The translations under genes were made by a program, and so were the position numbers. This document shows, piece by piece, positions 9,132 through 17,483 of a stretch of 64,000 nt of DNA. The notes beneath the pieces were generated by a model that did no database searches, was not told where the DNA came from, and saw nothing but the letters and a program-made list of their open reading frames with translations. Source of the DNA: Methanobacteriaceae archaeon. Lineage in GTDB: Archaea > Methanobacteriota > Methanobacteria > Methanobacteriales > Methanobacteriaceae. The stretch covers positions 55,286 through 119,285 of the forward strand of contig JAQXTL010000006.1 of the NCBI GenBank assembly GCA_029219465.1, read 5' to 3'. Each line of letters begins with the position of its first letter. Within the stretch, counting starts at the first letter, position 1.

Positions 9132-10331
9132 ATGAATATTCCATTTTCACCACCAGACATAAGCGAAAAAGAAATTGAAGAAGTAGTCTCAGCATTAAAA
9201 TCAGGATGGATTACAACAGGACCTAAAACAAAAGAATTCGAAAGAAAAATTACCGAATACTGTGGTAGTGACAAAACTGTCTGTTTAGGTTCTGCAACTG
9301 CAGCACTCGAGATGACTTTAAGATTATTAGGTGTTGGCAAAGGTGATGAAGTAATTGTACCTGCATATACTTATACTGCAACCTGCAGTGTTGTTTGCCA
9401 TGTTGGAGCAACACCAGTAATTATTGACAGTCAAGAAGACAAACAGGAAATGGATTACTCAAAAGTAAGTGATGCAATTACTGAAAAAACAAAAGTCATA
9501 ATGCCAGTTGATATAGCAGGTATTTTATGTGATTATGATAAATTATATGAAGTAATTGAAAGTAAAAAAGACTTATTTACTCCTAACAATGAATTACAAG
9601 AAGCATTTGGAAGAATCATTGTTTTAGCAGATTGTGCACATGGATTTGGAGCAGTTAAAGATAACAAAACTGCTGGAAGTATAGCTGACTTTTCATGTTT
9701 CTCATTCCATGCTGTTAAAAACCTAACTAGTGCTGAAGGTGGAGCAGTAACCTGGAAAAAACACGACGGAGTAGACAGTGAAAAATTATACAAACAATTG
9801 CAAATTCTCTCACTTCACGGTCAAACCAAAGATGCATTGGAAAAAACCCAAAAAGGATCATGGGAATATGATATTTTAATTCCAGCATACAAATGTAATA
9901 TGACTGACGTTCAGGCAGGAATTGGTCTTGGACAGCTTGAAAGATATGATTCAATGCTTAAAAGAAGACATGAAATCATTAAAAAATATGATGAAGGATT
10001 TAAAGACAGTAAAGTTATATGTCCAAAACATTTCAGTGAAAATTCAACATCCTCAGGTCATTTGTACTTAACTAGAATTAAAGACATTACTTTAGAACAA
10101 AGAAATGAAATTATAGTTAAAATGGATGAGCGAGGAATAAGTACTAACGTACACTACAAACCATTACCTATGCTTACTGCATACAAAGATTTAGGATTCG
10201 ATATTAAAGATTATCCTAATGCATATAATTTATTTGAAAATGAAATAAGTTTACCAATTTACTCCACTTTAAGTGATGAAGAAGTTGAGTATATTATTGA
10301 AAACTTTTTAGACGTTTTAAATGAATACTAA
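9132..10331 (+). CDS. DegT/DnrJ/EryC1/StrS family sugar aminotransferase
   Basis: A 399-residue PLP enzyme likely to aminate the 4-keto sugar made by the preceding dehydratase (as PglE or PseC do). Seen: NIPFSPPDISEKEIEEV start, GSATAALEMTL, DCAHGFGA (PLP-contacting Asp) and the Schiff-base Lys in FSFHAVKNLTSAEGGA. The C-terminal RGISTNVHYKPL is the substrate-binding loop. It is coupled to the dehydratase with a 5-nt gap. An internal insertion near residue 140-165 (YEVIESKKDLFTPNNELQEA) is longer than in many relatives. The final sugar is not deducible. Confidence 0.92.
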   Translation: MNIPFSPPDISEKEIEEVVSALKSGWITTGPKTKEFERKITEYCGSDKTVCLGSATAALEMTLRLLGVGKGDEVIVPAYTYTATCSVVCHVGATPVIIDSQEDKQEMDYSKVSDAITEKTKVIMPVDIAGILCDYDKLYEVIESKKDLFTPNNELQEAFGRIIVLADCAHGFGAVKDNKTAGSIADFSCFSFHAVKNLTSAEGGAVTWKKHDGVDSEKLYKQLQILSLHGQTKDALEKTQKGSWEYDILIPAYKCNMTDVQAGIGLGQLERYDSMLKRRHEIIKKYDEGFKDSKVICPKHFSENSTSSGHLYLTRIKDITLEQRNEIIVKMDERGISTNVHYKPLPMLTAYKDLGFDIKDYPNAYNLFENEISLPIYSTLSDEEVEYIIENFLDVLNEY

Positions 10332-10338
10332 GGTAAAT

Positions 10339-10372
10339 TAGTTATATTTTTATACTATAAAAAATATAACTA
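10339..10372 (+). terminator. AU-rich 13-bp hairpin after the aminotransferase gene
   Basis: TAGTTATATTTTT (10339-10351) pairs perfectly with AAAAATATAACTA (10360-10372) across an 8-nt loop, beginning 8 nt after the stop codon at 10331. Position favours a transcription end for the glycan pair; T-rich sequence follows near 10410. Confidence 0.55.
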
Positions 10373-10468
10373 TGATTTACTATTAATGAAGTATCATGAT
10401 TTTTAGTTTATTTTTTTTAAAAGACCTAAATGTTTGAGGATACAATGCCGATTATTAGGGGAAATTAA

Positions 10469-11143
10469 ATGATAGATGATATATTAGTAAAAAAATTATT
10501 ATCACAAATTGTTAAAAAAGATTACGAAGAAAATCTTAAAAAAAGATTTAGAGAAGTATACCTTGATGAACCAATTCCTGAAGGAATGGACAATCTTATT
10601 GGTGCATTAGAACTTCCACCTGAAGAATTACAACTAATCGACAACAATATTCAAGACAGTGTCGATAATACAATCACCCCAATTATTAAATCATTAATTG
10701 ACGGTATTGAAACTGATGAAGAAATAGCTGAAAAAACAGGCATTAAACTAAATATTGTTAGAAAAATGCTATACAAACTTTATGATTTAAAGATTGCTAA
10801 TTATAAAAGAAGTAAAGATCCTGAAACTCAATGGTTTACTTACTCCTGGAAATTCGAAAAAGACGAATTGATTAGTAAAATCAAAAAGGACACTGAAATT
10901 GAGTTATCAAAACTTAATGCTCAACTTGAAGAAGAAGAACAAAATATGTTTTTCGTCTGCCCATATGGACATGTGAGAGTTAATTTTGATGTAGCATCAG
11001 ATTATGACTACCAATTCTTATGTCCTGCATGTGATGAAGAATTAGAATTCCAGGACAATGCAGAAATCATTGAAAACCTTAAAGCTAATATTGCAATGGT
11101 TGAAAATGATTACGATTCATTTATTAAAAAAGTAGAATCCTGA
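10469..11143 (+). CDS. tfe: Transcription initiation factor E alpha subunit (TFE)
   Basis: A 224-residue archaeal TFE that helps TBP/TFB-dependent promoter opening. Residues about 1-125 form the extended winged helix (GIETDEEIAEKTGIKLNIVR, KMLYKLYDLKIANYKR, then WFTYSWKFEKDEL). A coiled-coil linker follows, then a zinc ribbon at about 166-190: FFVCPYGHVRVNF and FLCPACDEELE. The second metal ligand of the first knuckle appears as His (C-P-Y-G-H) where many TFEs have Cys. It begins a cluster with an HD protein and arcS. AGGGGA precedes the ATG. Confidence 0.93.
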   Translation: MIDDILVKKLLSQIVKKDYEENLKKRFREVYLDEPIPEGMDNLIGALELPPEELQLIDNNIQDSVDNTITPIIKSLIDGIETDEEIAEKTGIKLNIVRKMLYKLYDLKIANYKRSKDPETQWFTYSWKFEKDELISKIKKDTEIELSKLNAQLEEEEQNMFFVCPYGHVRVNFDVASDYDYQFLCPACDEELEFQDNAEIIENLKANIAMVENDYDSFIKKVES

Positions 11144-11148
11144 TTATA

Positions 11149-11640
11149 ATGGAAATCGAATTACTTAGAAAGGAAAATACTCCTGAAAATGTAATAGACC
11201 ACTGCGAAGCAGTTTATAAAAAAGCTATGAAAATAGCATCTAATTTTGATAATGTAGATGGCGACTTGATTAAAAAAGGCGCTCTTCTACATGATATTGG
11301 AAGATCAAAAACTCATGACATCACTCACGCCATCGAAGGAGTTGAAATAGCTAAAAAATACAGTTATAGTGATGATGTTTTAAACATTATTGAAAGACAC
11401 ATCGGTGCTGGAATAACCGAAGATGAAGCTATTGAACTTGGACTTCCCAAAAAATCCTATGTACCTCAAACACTTGAAGAAAAGATTGTTGCACACGCAG
11501 ACAATTTAGTAAGTGGCAGCGAGGAAGTAGATCTTGATTTTGTTATAAAAAAATGGCAAAGAAGAATAGCTAACAGTGATGAAAATATTAAAAAACTAAT
11601 TGAGTTAGATAATGAATTAATTAAACCTTTTGAGGAATAA
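11149..11640 (+). CDS. HD-domain phosphohydrolase family protein
   Basis: A 163-residue HD-superfamily protein. Metal-binding residues are visible: an early His in NVIDHCEAVYKKA, the HD pair in KGALLHDIGRSKTHDITHAI, a later His in IIERHIGAGITEDEA, and a final Asp in VAHADNLVSGS. Small archaeal HD proteins of this type have no assigned substrate. It starts 5 nt after tfe and ends one base before the arcS ATG, so the three genes look co-transcribed. Confidence 0.85.
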   Translation: MEIELLRKENTPENVIDHCEAVYKKAMKIASNFDNVDGDLIKKGALLHDIGRSKTHDITHAIEGVEIAKKYSYSDDVLNIIERHIGAGITEDEAIELGLPKKSYVPQTLEEKIVAHADNLVSGSEEVDLDFVIKKWQRRIANSDENIKKLIELDNELIKPFEE

Positions 11641-11641
11641 C

Positions 11642-12550
11642 ATGAAAGTAATATGTTCAAGTGAAGAGTCTCTTTATCGTCCGCACGCAGTTAGATGGAG
11701 ACAAAGAATGGAAATGATGGAACCTCTTGGAGATACTGTTGTTTTATTACCTTGCAGTATGAAAAAACCATATTCCAATTCCAAATCACATCAAAAATTC
11801 AGAAAGCTTACCCGTTCATACCAGGAACTTATTGTAACTTCTCCATTTGGAATTTGTCCAAGGGAACTTGAAAATACATTTCCGATTCAATCTTATGATG
11901 TAAGTACAACAGGTTCATGGTCACAAGACGAAATTGAAAAAACCGGTGAGTTAATTGCAAAGTACTGTGAAGGTAAAAAGATTGTTGCAAACCTTGCTGG
12001 TGGATATTTGGAATCCTGTGAAGCCTATGTTGATGATTTTGTAAATGTATGTGAAGATGGAAGACCAACTTCTCCCGATTCTCTTTATAACTTAAGAATG
12101 GAACTTAAAAATCATCAGAAAGTAAACAGAAGAGAAAAAACATTACATGAATTAAGATCAATTGCTAAATTCCAGTTTGGTGAAAATGGTGATAAATTCA
12201 TTCCAGATAATGTTAAAACAAAAGGAATGTACCATAAAAGAATATTATCTAATGGAAAACAGTTAGCTTTATTAAATAAAGATCATGGATTATATAGATT
12301 AAACTTACCTGGTGGAGAAATCTTAAAAGAATTAGGAATCCACATTGTTGAGATTGATTTTGATTTAACTACAAATACTGTTTTTGCTCCAGGAATTGTT
12401 AAGGCAGATCATAAAATTATTCCAAATGACGAAGTAGTAGTTGTTAAAGAAGATACTGTCGTTGGTGTTGGTAAAGCAATAATGACTGGATATGAAATGG
12501 AAGAATGTAGAAACGGCATAGGTGTTAAATTAAAACACAGATTAAAATAA
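11642..12550 (+). CDS. arcS: Archaeosine synthase ArcS (core domain plus PUA)
   Basis: A 302-residue protein with the ArcS signature PC-x3-KPY-x2-S-x2-H, seen as PCSMKKPYSNSKSH near residues 38-51. In archaea ArcS modifies preQ0 at position 15 of tRNA towards archaeosine, working with a radical-SAM partner (RaSEA). The C-terminal about 80 residues look like a PUA RNA-binding domain (FAPGIVKADHKIIPNDEVVVV). The N-terminal TGT-like domain of long ArcS forms is absent, a short architecture. Start ATG 11642 has GAGG 7-10 nt upstream. A queuosine/preQ0-type transporter lies at 27093-27746. Confidence 0.88.
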   Translation: MKVICSSEESLYRPHAVRWRQRMEMMEPLGDTVVLLPCSMKKPYSNSKSHQKFRKLTRSYQELIVTSPFGICPRELENTFPIQSYDVSTTGSWSQDEIEKTGELIAKYCEGKKIVANLAGGYLESCEAYVDDFVNVCEDGRPTSPDSLYNLRMELKNHQKVNRREKTLHELRSIAKFQFGENGDKFIPDNVKTKGMYHKRILSNGKQLALLNKDHGLYRLNLPGGEILKELGIHIVEIDFDLTTNTVFAPGIVKADHKIIPNDEVVVVKEDTVVGVGKAIMTGYEMEECRNGIGVKLKHRLK

Positions 12551-12642
12551 TCTAAGCAAAGTATTACTCAAAATAAAATAAAAACGTTTATAAATGCGTT
12601 TATCAATAGTATTAATATATTAAAAAATAGGAGGCAAAATAT

Positions 12643-12927
12643 ATGTCTGAAGAATTAGTAAACAACATTAGAGATGCTATTTCTGTAATTAATGACCCTC
12701 ACATGGGAATTAGTATTGTAGATATGGGTATCGTACAAAATATCGCTGTAGATGGAGATCAAGCAGAAGTTACCCTTAAACCAACTAACCCTGGATGTAT
12801 GAGTATCACTCGTATTGCTGCTGATGCTAAAGTAAAAGCAGAATCCATTGAAGGAATCGAAAAAGCAAAAATTATTGTTGAAGGACATGCTATGGCAGAT
12901 TCCATTAATGAAATGATTAACAGATAA
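12643..12927 (+). CDS. MIP18/DUF59 family Fe-S cluster assembly factor
   Basis: A 94-residue DUF59 protein (SufT/PaaD/MIP18 family) involved in Fe-S maturation. Family features: INDPHMGISIVDMGIV near residue 16, and TLKPTNPGCMSITRIAADA, with the conserved Cys in PGC. A strong AGGAGG lies about 10 nt before the ATG. Stands alone, with a tRNA gene following. Confidence 0.88.
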   Translation: MSEELVNNIRDAISVINDPHMGISIVDMGIVQNIAVDGDQAEVTLKPTNPGCMSITRIAADAKVKAESIEGIEKAKIIVEGHAMADSINEMINR

Positions 12928-12959
12928 TTTTCAAATTTATGATTAATTCCTATGTATAA

Positions 12960-12979
12960 CCGAAAGGTTTATATATAGG
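12960..12979 (+). promoter_or_regulatory. Archaeal promoter (BRE + TATA) of the tRNA-Ile gene
   Basis: CCGAAAGG followed by TTTATATATAGG, a textbook BRE-TATA arrangement, about 50 nt before the mature tRNA 5' end. The expected start is about 25 nt after the TATA, leaving a 5' leader for RNase P removal. Confidence 0.75.
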
Positions 12980-13030
12980 AACTAATATAAGTATAAGTGT
13001 TGACAGTTATACTGTAACAAACATTTGTAT

Positions 13031-13105
13031 AGGCTAGTGGCACAGCTTGGTTAGCGCGCTCGGCTGATAACCGGGAGGTCATGGGTTCGAATCCCATCTA
13101 GCCTA
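13031..13105 (+). tRNA. tRNA-Ile (anticodon GAU)
   Basis: Cloverleaf read by eye. Acceptor AGGCTAG (13031-13037) pairs with CTAGCCT (13098-13104), discriminator A at 13105. The anticodon arm is CTCGG-CTGATAA-CCGGG with GAT at the centre. The T arm is ATGGG-TTCGAAT-CCCAT. The D arm GCAC/GCGC holds one A-C mismatch. No intron and no encoded CCA (CTTT follows). Confidence 0.95.
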
Positions 13106-13258
13106 CTTTACTAAACTATTTTTCTAAACAATTTCAATTACATAACAATTTTATCGTCTTTTTTTCTAGAGTTTTTACCAAATCAATATAATAATAAATA
13201 TATACTCTTTTTCACAAAATTAATCTAGAATGTACAAAAAGTTGGAACGTTGATTAAT

Positions 13259-13762
13259 ATGTGGGAAAAAATTAATACTAAATTCAAAAAATACCCTGCA
13301 AGAATTAGAGTTGCAGAAAAAATGATTGAACTTGGATTGTCCATTAGTGAAGATGGAAGAATTTATTGTGGAAATTTAAAAATAAGCGACAAAGCATTGG
13401 CAGAATCTGCTGATGTAGACAGAAGAGCTATTAAATCTACAATTGAAGTAATTCAAGAAGATGAAGATTTAAACAATCTTTTTAGTAACATCATTCCTGC
13501 TGGAACCCTTCTAAAAAACATTGCTAAGAACTTAAAATTAGGAGTAATTGAAATAGAATGTGGATCAGAAGGTGACGGAGTACTTGCAGAAACTACAAAA
13601 TTAATTGCAAAAAAAGGAATTGGAATAAGACAGGCTTACGCTGAAGATACAGAACTTCAGGAAAACCCTAAGTTAACAATCATTACTGAAGAAATTGTTA
13701 GTGGTGATGTTATAAACGAGTTTTTAAAAATAAAAGGAGTAACAAGAGTGTCTATTTACTGA
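13259..13762 (+). CDS. ACT-domain regulatory protein with N-terminal helix-turn-helix-like region
   Basis: A 167-residue protein typical of methanogens. The N-terminal half ([20 protein letters not shown], then [20 protein letters not shown]) looks like a winged-helix DNA-binding segment. Residues about 90-167 form an ACT domain ([20 protein letters not shown], ending VSIY), which usually senses amino acids. An upstream TTG in frame (13250) is possible; the ATG at 13259 is used because the leader shows no ribosome site for the TTG. The last 7 bases overlap the convergent hypC. Target genes unknown. Confidence 0.78.
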   Translation: MWEKINTKFKKYPARIRVAEKMIELGLSISEDGRIYCGNLKISDKALAESADVDRRAIKSTIEVIQEDEDLNNLFSNIIPAGTLLKNIAKNLKLGVIEIECGSEGDGVLAETTKLIAKKGIGIRQAYAEDTELQENPKLTIITEEIVSGDVINEFLKIKGVTRVSIY

Positions 13763-14031
13763 TCTAAATCAGCCATTCTTGCTTTTTCCATTTCTTTATC
13801 TTCTTCTTCAAGAATTTCTAAAAGTTCTTCCCAAGCTTCTAAGGATTCTTTAGCTGCTTCTTCAGTTAACTTTTCTATTGCATAACCAGCATGAATAAGA
13901 ACATAATCACCTATTTCTACTTCAGGTAATAAATCCATCTTTGCTTGTTGTCTTGCTCCACCAAAGTCAGCAAATAACCAGTTTTCTTCTCTATTAATCT
14001 CAACAACTTGAGCAGGTGCTGCAATACACAT
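13756..14031 (-). CDS. hypC: Hydrogenase assembly chaperone HypC/HupF
   Basis: A 91-residue HypC, which works with HypD to build the Fe(CN)2CO centre of NiFe hydrogenases. It starts with the invariant [10 protein letters not shown] (Cys2 is the functional residue) and has [21 protein letters not shown] clear GGAGG precedes the ATG. The tail beyond about residue 75 is charged ([17 protein letters not shown]). It overlaps the convergent ACT gene by 7 bp. Confidence 0.94.
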   Translation of the reverse strand: MCIAAPAQVVEINREENWLFADFGGARQQAKMDLLPEVEIGDYVLIHAGYAIEKLTEEAAKESLEAWEELLEILEEEDKEMEKARMADLDQ

Positions 14032-14107
14032 AATATATCCTCCAAAATTTAATATATAAATAATATTAAAAGTTATTATTATATAAAATTATCTAAATGG
14101 TGTTATA

Positions 14108-15412
14108 ATGAGAAATATTGTTATTGGTTCCGGTCCTGCAGGAAGATTAGCTTCTCTACAGCTTGGAAAATTAGGCGAGGACGTTACTTTAATTGAAAAA
14201 AATCATATTGCAGGTACCTGTTTAAATGAAGGATGTATGGTTATCTGTGCACTTACAGACATCACCAAATTTATTGATGCAAATAAAAGATTTAATGCAC
14301 ATGGATTTTTAAAAAGTCAGCTTGAGATATCCTATGAAAAAATAGTTGAAAAGATTAGTGAAACACAAGAAAAACTAAGACATATAAACCAGCTTGAAAA
14401 CGAAAGTGTTGGAAACAATATTATTTACGGCGAGGCTAGCATTAATAAAGATGAAACTGTTGAAGTAAACGGTGAAAGTCTTGAATATGATAATTTACTT
14501 GTTGCAACAGGTGCTCGTCCATTCATTCCTCAAATTAAAGGTAAGGAATACGGATTAACAAATAAGGATATTTTAAAGATTGATGATGTTCCTGATAAAT
14601 TAAATATTATTGGTGGAGGAATAATAGCTGGAGAAATAGCTAATATCTACTCAACTTTAGGAAGTGAAGTTAATATCCTTGCAAGAAGTTCATTTTTAAA
14701 AGAAATAACACCAAATGCTAAAAAATATGTTTTAAAAAATATTATGAGTGATATTAACGTTTATGAGAATGTTAATGTTAGTGAAGTATTCAAAAATAAG
14801 GTTTTACTTGAAAATGGCGAAGAACTTGAAGGAGTTCCATTTTTTGCAACAGGCAGAGTTCCAAACAGTGAAATTGTAAGTGACATTGTTGAGTTAAATG
14901 ATGATAAAACAATCAAAGTTAATGAAATGATGAAAACTTCTGTGGATAATATATATGCTGCAGGTGATGTTACTGGAAGATATCAGTTGACACCAGTAGC
15001 AAGAAAAGAGGGTATAATTGCTGCAAGAAACATGGCAAAGTATGCAAATAAAGTAAGCTACAATTGCGTTCCTCAAACCTTAAGCCTTAACATGGAAGTT
15101 AGTTTTGTTGAAAATGAAAAATCAACCTGCAGTGATGAAGACAAACAGACAATAGCAATACCATCAATTGCAGGTCCTGGATCATTTTGGAATATCTTAT
15201 CTGGAGACACAGGATATTGTGAAATTGAATTTGATTCTAAAAATAACAAAATAAATAAAATTAATTCCATTTCCCCATCCTCAGTAAGTGATGTTGCATA
15301 CTTATCTTATTTGATGAGAATGGAGTATGATTTGGATGATTACGATGAATTTTTAGAAATTCACCCATCCAGTGATACAAATTATAAAATAATAAAAAAC
15401 ATGTGGTTATAA
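14108..15412 (+). CDS. FAD-dependent pyridine nucleotide-disulfide oxidoreductase (dihydrolipoamide dehydrogenase-like)
   Basis: A 434-residue flavoprotein. The FAD site is IGSGPAGRLASLQLGKLG at the N-terminus. The redox disulfide is GTCLNEGCMV (C-x4-C) near residue 38, the NAD(P) site is IIGGGIIAGEIANIYSTLGS near residue 178, and IYAAGDVTG is the second FAD motif. The C-terminal dimer domain has HPSSD where dihydrolipoamide dehydrogenases have HPT-x-x-E, so the catalytic Glu seems absent. Methanogens lack 2-oxoacid dehydrogenase complexes, so the substrate is open. Confidence 0.85.
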   Translation: MRNIVIGSGPAGRLASLQLGKLGEDVTLIEKNHIAGTCLNEGCMVICALTDITKFIDANKRFNAHGFLKSQLEISYEKIVEKISETQEKLRHINQLENESVGNNIIYGEASINKDETVEVNGESLEYDNLLVATGARPFIPQIKGKEYGLTNKDILKIDDVPDKLNIIGGGIIAGEIANIYSTLGSEVNILARSSFLKEITPNAKKYVLKNIMSDINVYENVNVSEVFKNKVLLENGEELEGVPFFATGRVPNSEIVSDIVELNDDKTIKVNEMMKTSVDNIYAAGDVTGRYQLTPVARKEGIIAARNMAKYANKVSYNCVPQTLSLNMEVSFVENEKSTCSDEDKQTIAIPSIAGPGSFWNILSGDTGYCEIEFDSKNNKINKINSISPSSVSDVAYLSYLMRMEYDLDDYDEFLEIHPSSDTNYKIIKNMWL

Positions 15413-15417
15413 TACCA

Positions 15418-16464
15418 CTATTCTAATTTTTTTAAGATATTATCAACAAGAACATCAGCTGCTTCATAACATTGAATACCGTATTTTTCAGCAGCCTGTT
15501 TTAAAGAATCATAGTTTTCAAATGCTTCATCTATACTTTTGCAAACATCTTCTACTTCTGATTCAATAATAGCTCCCTTAAATACACCAGCCATATTCTG
15601 ATATCTTCCCCATTTTACACGAGTAAGTGCAATAATCGGTTTTTGACAAACTAATGCTTCTTCAAGTGAAACACCATCATCAGTTAGTACAGTTAAATCA
15701 GAGAATTTGAATAAATGATTAATCCAATCGATAAAACCAACATAGATTATTCTTTCATCCATTAAATCATAATATTCTTCATGTAAAGGACTTCCGACCA
15801 AAACTAAGTTATATTCATCACTAGCTTCAGCAACCATGTTAATAGCATCAATCATTCCTTTAAATATTGAAGAACCTGAAGAAAACAATATGGTTTTTTT
15901 GTTTTCATCGAAATTATCATACTCTTTTAACTTTTCAAGAGCTATTTTTTCATCACCATCTCCAGCATCGTCACTTAACGGATAGAAAGACTTGTCCATA
16001 TTCTTTGGAAGTTTTTCCCATCTGAATTTATCCAATTCTGGAAGAACATAACACTGATTAAATTTAGGACATACTTTTGAGTCCAATGGTGTTGAAATTA
16101 AAGAAAAACAAGGTTTACGTGCAAATTTAGAACCTAAAGATCCTACAATTGCTCCCCCACCTAAAATCGCCAATACGAACTCTGCATCAGATTTTTTAAT
16201 TGCACTTCTTGCTTTAAAAGTTGCAGTAAATAACTTTAAAGCTCCTTTAAGGGCAGATAATTTAGTTGCAGAGTGTCCTCCTGCCTGTGGGATTAAAATT
16301 TTACGTACGTTAAAACCGTTTTTTTCAAAAAGTTGCCCAGAAGCAGTTTCAGTTAATCCAATTTCGCACTCAATGCCTCTTTTTTTAAGCGCATTAGCCA
16401 TATTAAGTGCGATGACTGCATCACCACCTAAACCTCTACCAGTAACAGTCAAAAATGCTTTCAT
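15418..16464 (-). CDS. MurG-like glycosyltransferase
   Basis: A 348-residue GT-B fold enzyme. The N-terminus MKAFLTVTGRGLGGDAVIAL and the C-terminal nucleotide-sugar region (VLTDDGVSLEEALVCQKPII, then ITLTRV-like) resemble MurG/UDP-GlcNAc transferases. GSSIFKGMIDAINMV and LVGSPLHEEYYDLMDE lie between. The start overlaps the stop of the adjacent MraY-like gene by 4 bp, so the two are coupled, an arrangement that fits lipid-linked pseudomurein precursor synthesis. That assignment is inference by context. Confidence 0.78.
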   Translation of the reverse strand: MKAFLTVTGRGLGGDAVIALNMANALKKRGIECEIGLTETASGQLFEKNGFNVRKILIPQAGGHSATKLSALKGALKLFTATFKARSAIKKSDAEFVLAILGGGAIVGSLGSKFARKPCFSLISTPLDSKVCPKFNQCYVLPELDKFRWEKLPKNMDKSFYPLSDDAGDGDEKIALEKLKEYDNFDENKKTILFSSGSSIFKGMIDAINMVAEASDEYNLVLVGSPLHEEYYDLMDERIIYVGFIDWINHLFKFSDLTVLTDDGVSLEEALVCQKPIIALTRVKWGRYQNMAGVFKGAIIESEVEDVCKSIDEAFENYDSLKQAAEKYGIQCYEAADVLVDNILKKLE

Positions 16465-17420
16465 AATTCATCCCTTCCCAAGTTTGGTGTTTTAGGAAGA
16501 TGTTCTTTAATACGAGTTCCATATGGATTATATAATAACCTTCTAAATCCTAATGCAATTAATGTAGAGTTTCTAACCTTATGCTGAGCATCTTTGAGAA
16601 TTAATTTTCTGCATAAATCTCCTAATCCTCCACCAGTCAATACATCCATAAAGTAATCACCGAATGTAGGATTATTAATTCCCAAGTTTTGTCTAAAGAA
16701 TGCTCTTAAGGTATTTCTTCTAACAAATGCAATTAAGCAGACTGTTATAAATCCAAGTAAAATAACTGACCAGAGACCTCCAACAAAATAGAAAGAGACT
16801 CCAAGTGCTATAGCAAATGTGTGATTTCCAACTTCTCCCAACATGATTTTTCCAGAAAAATCAAGAGGAGAATATGCTGCACATACAACAAACAATAATA
16901 AAGGAGTATAAGCAGCAGGCAACTCATCTACCATAGGAGAACCTACAGTTAACATCAATAAAATTGTAATAACTGACATGATCATAGTAACAATACATGT
17001 ACTACCAGGTTGCATATCAGAAATATTTAACGGTTGAATCATCAATGCAATTAAAATTGATGAAACACCAAATCCACTAGCAAATCCTGCAACCACTACC
17101 AGAAGCATTCCAATTCCTCTGGAAAGTTGGCCCCATTCAATGCCTAATGGGCTTTTCTTTCTTCCTAAAATATCATCAATTAATGCAAAAATACCAATTA
17201 TCAAAATTAGAGAATTACAACTCGGTAACATGAAAAAAGACAATACCATAAATGGAATTATACCAATTGCACGTGGAGTACCTCCCCTTACATTAGGGTA
17301 TAAATTGCCCAAATATCCTCTTTTTCCAAAAAATCGAAAAATAATATTTAAAATAGCTGTACTTATTGCAGTAAAAATAAAAACCATAATAAATGCAATA
17401 ATAATTGATGAATAAAACAT
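16461..17420 (-). CDS. MraY-like membrane phospho-sugar transferase (glycosyltransferase 4 family)
   Basis: A 319-residue polytopic membrane protein with about nine hydrophobic segments. MraY/WecA-type motifs are visible: ALIDDILGRKKSPLG (the DD-x4 catalytic loop) and GKIMLGEVGNHTFAIALG (counterpart of the GD-x-GS loop), with a Glu in place of the usual Asp. Such enzymes attach a sugar phosphate to an undecaprenyl-like lipid carrier. Coupling with the MurG-like gene supports a role in pseudomurein. It is divergent enough that substrate should not be assumed. Confidence 0.78.
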   Translation of the reverse strand: MFYSSIIIAFIMVFIFTAISTAILNIIFRFFGKRGYLGNLYPNVRGGTPRAIGIIPFMVLSFFMLPSCNSLILIIGIFALIDDILGRKKSPLGIEWGQLSRGIGMLLVVVAGFASGFGVSSILIALMIQPLNISDMQPGSTCIVTMIMSVITILLMLTVGSPMVDELPAAYTPLLLFVVCAAYSPLDFSGKIMLGEVGNHTFAIALGVSFYFVGGLWSVILLGFITVCLIAFVRRNTLRAFFRQNLGINNPTFGDYFMDVLTGGGLGDLCRKLILKDAQHKVRNSTLIALGFRRLLYNPYGTRIKEHLPKTPNLGRDEL

Positions 17421-17483
17421 GATTAATCACTTCTACAAATGTTAATATTTATCAATCATATTATATATATTTTGTACATTAAA

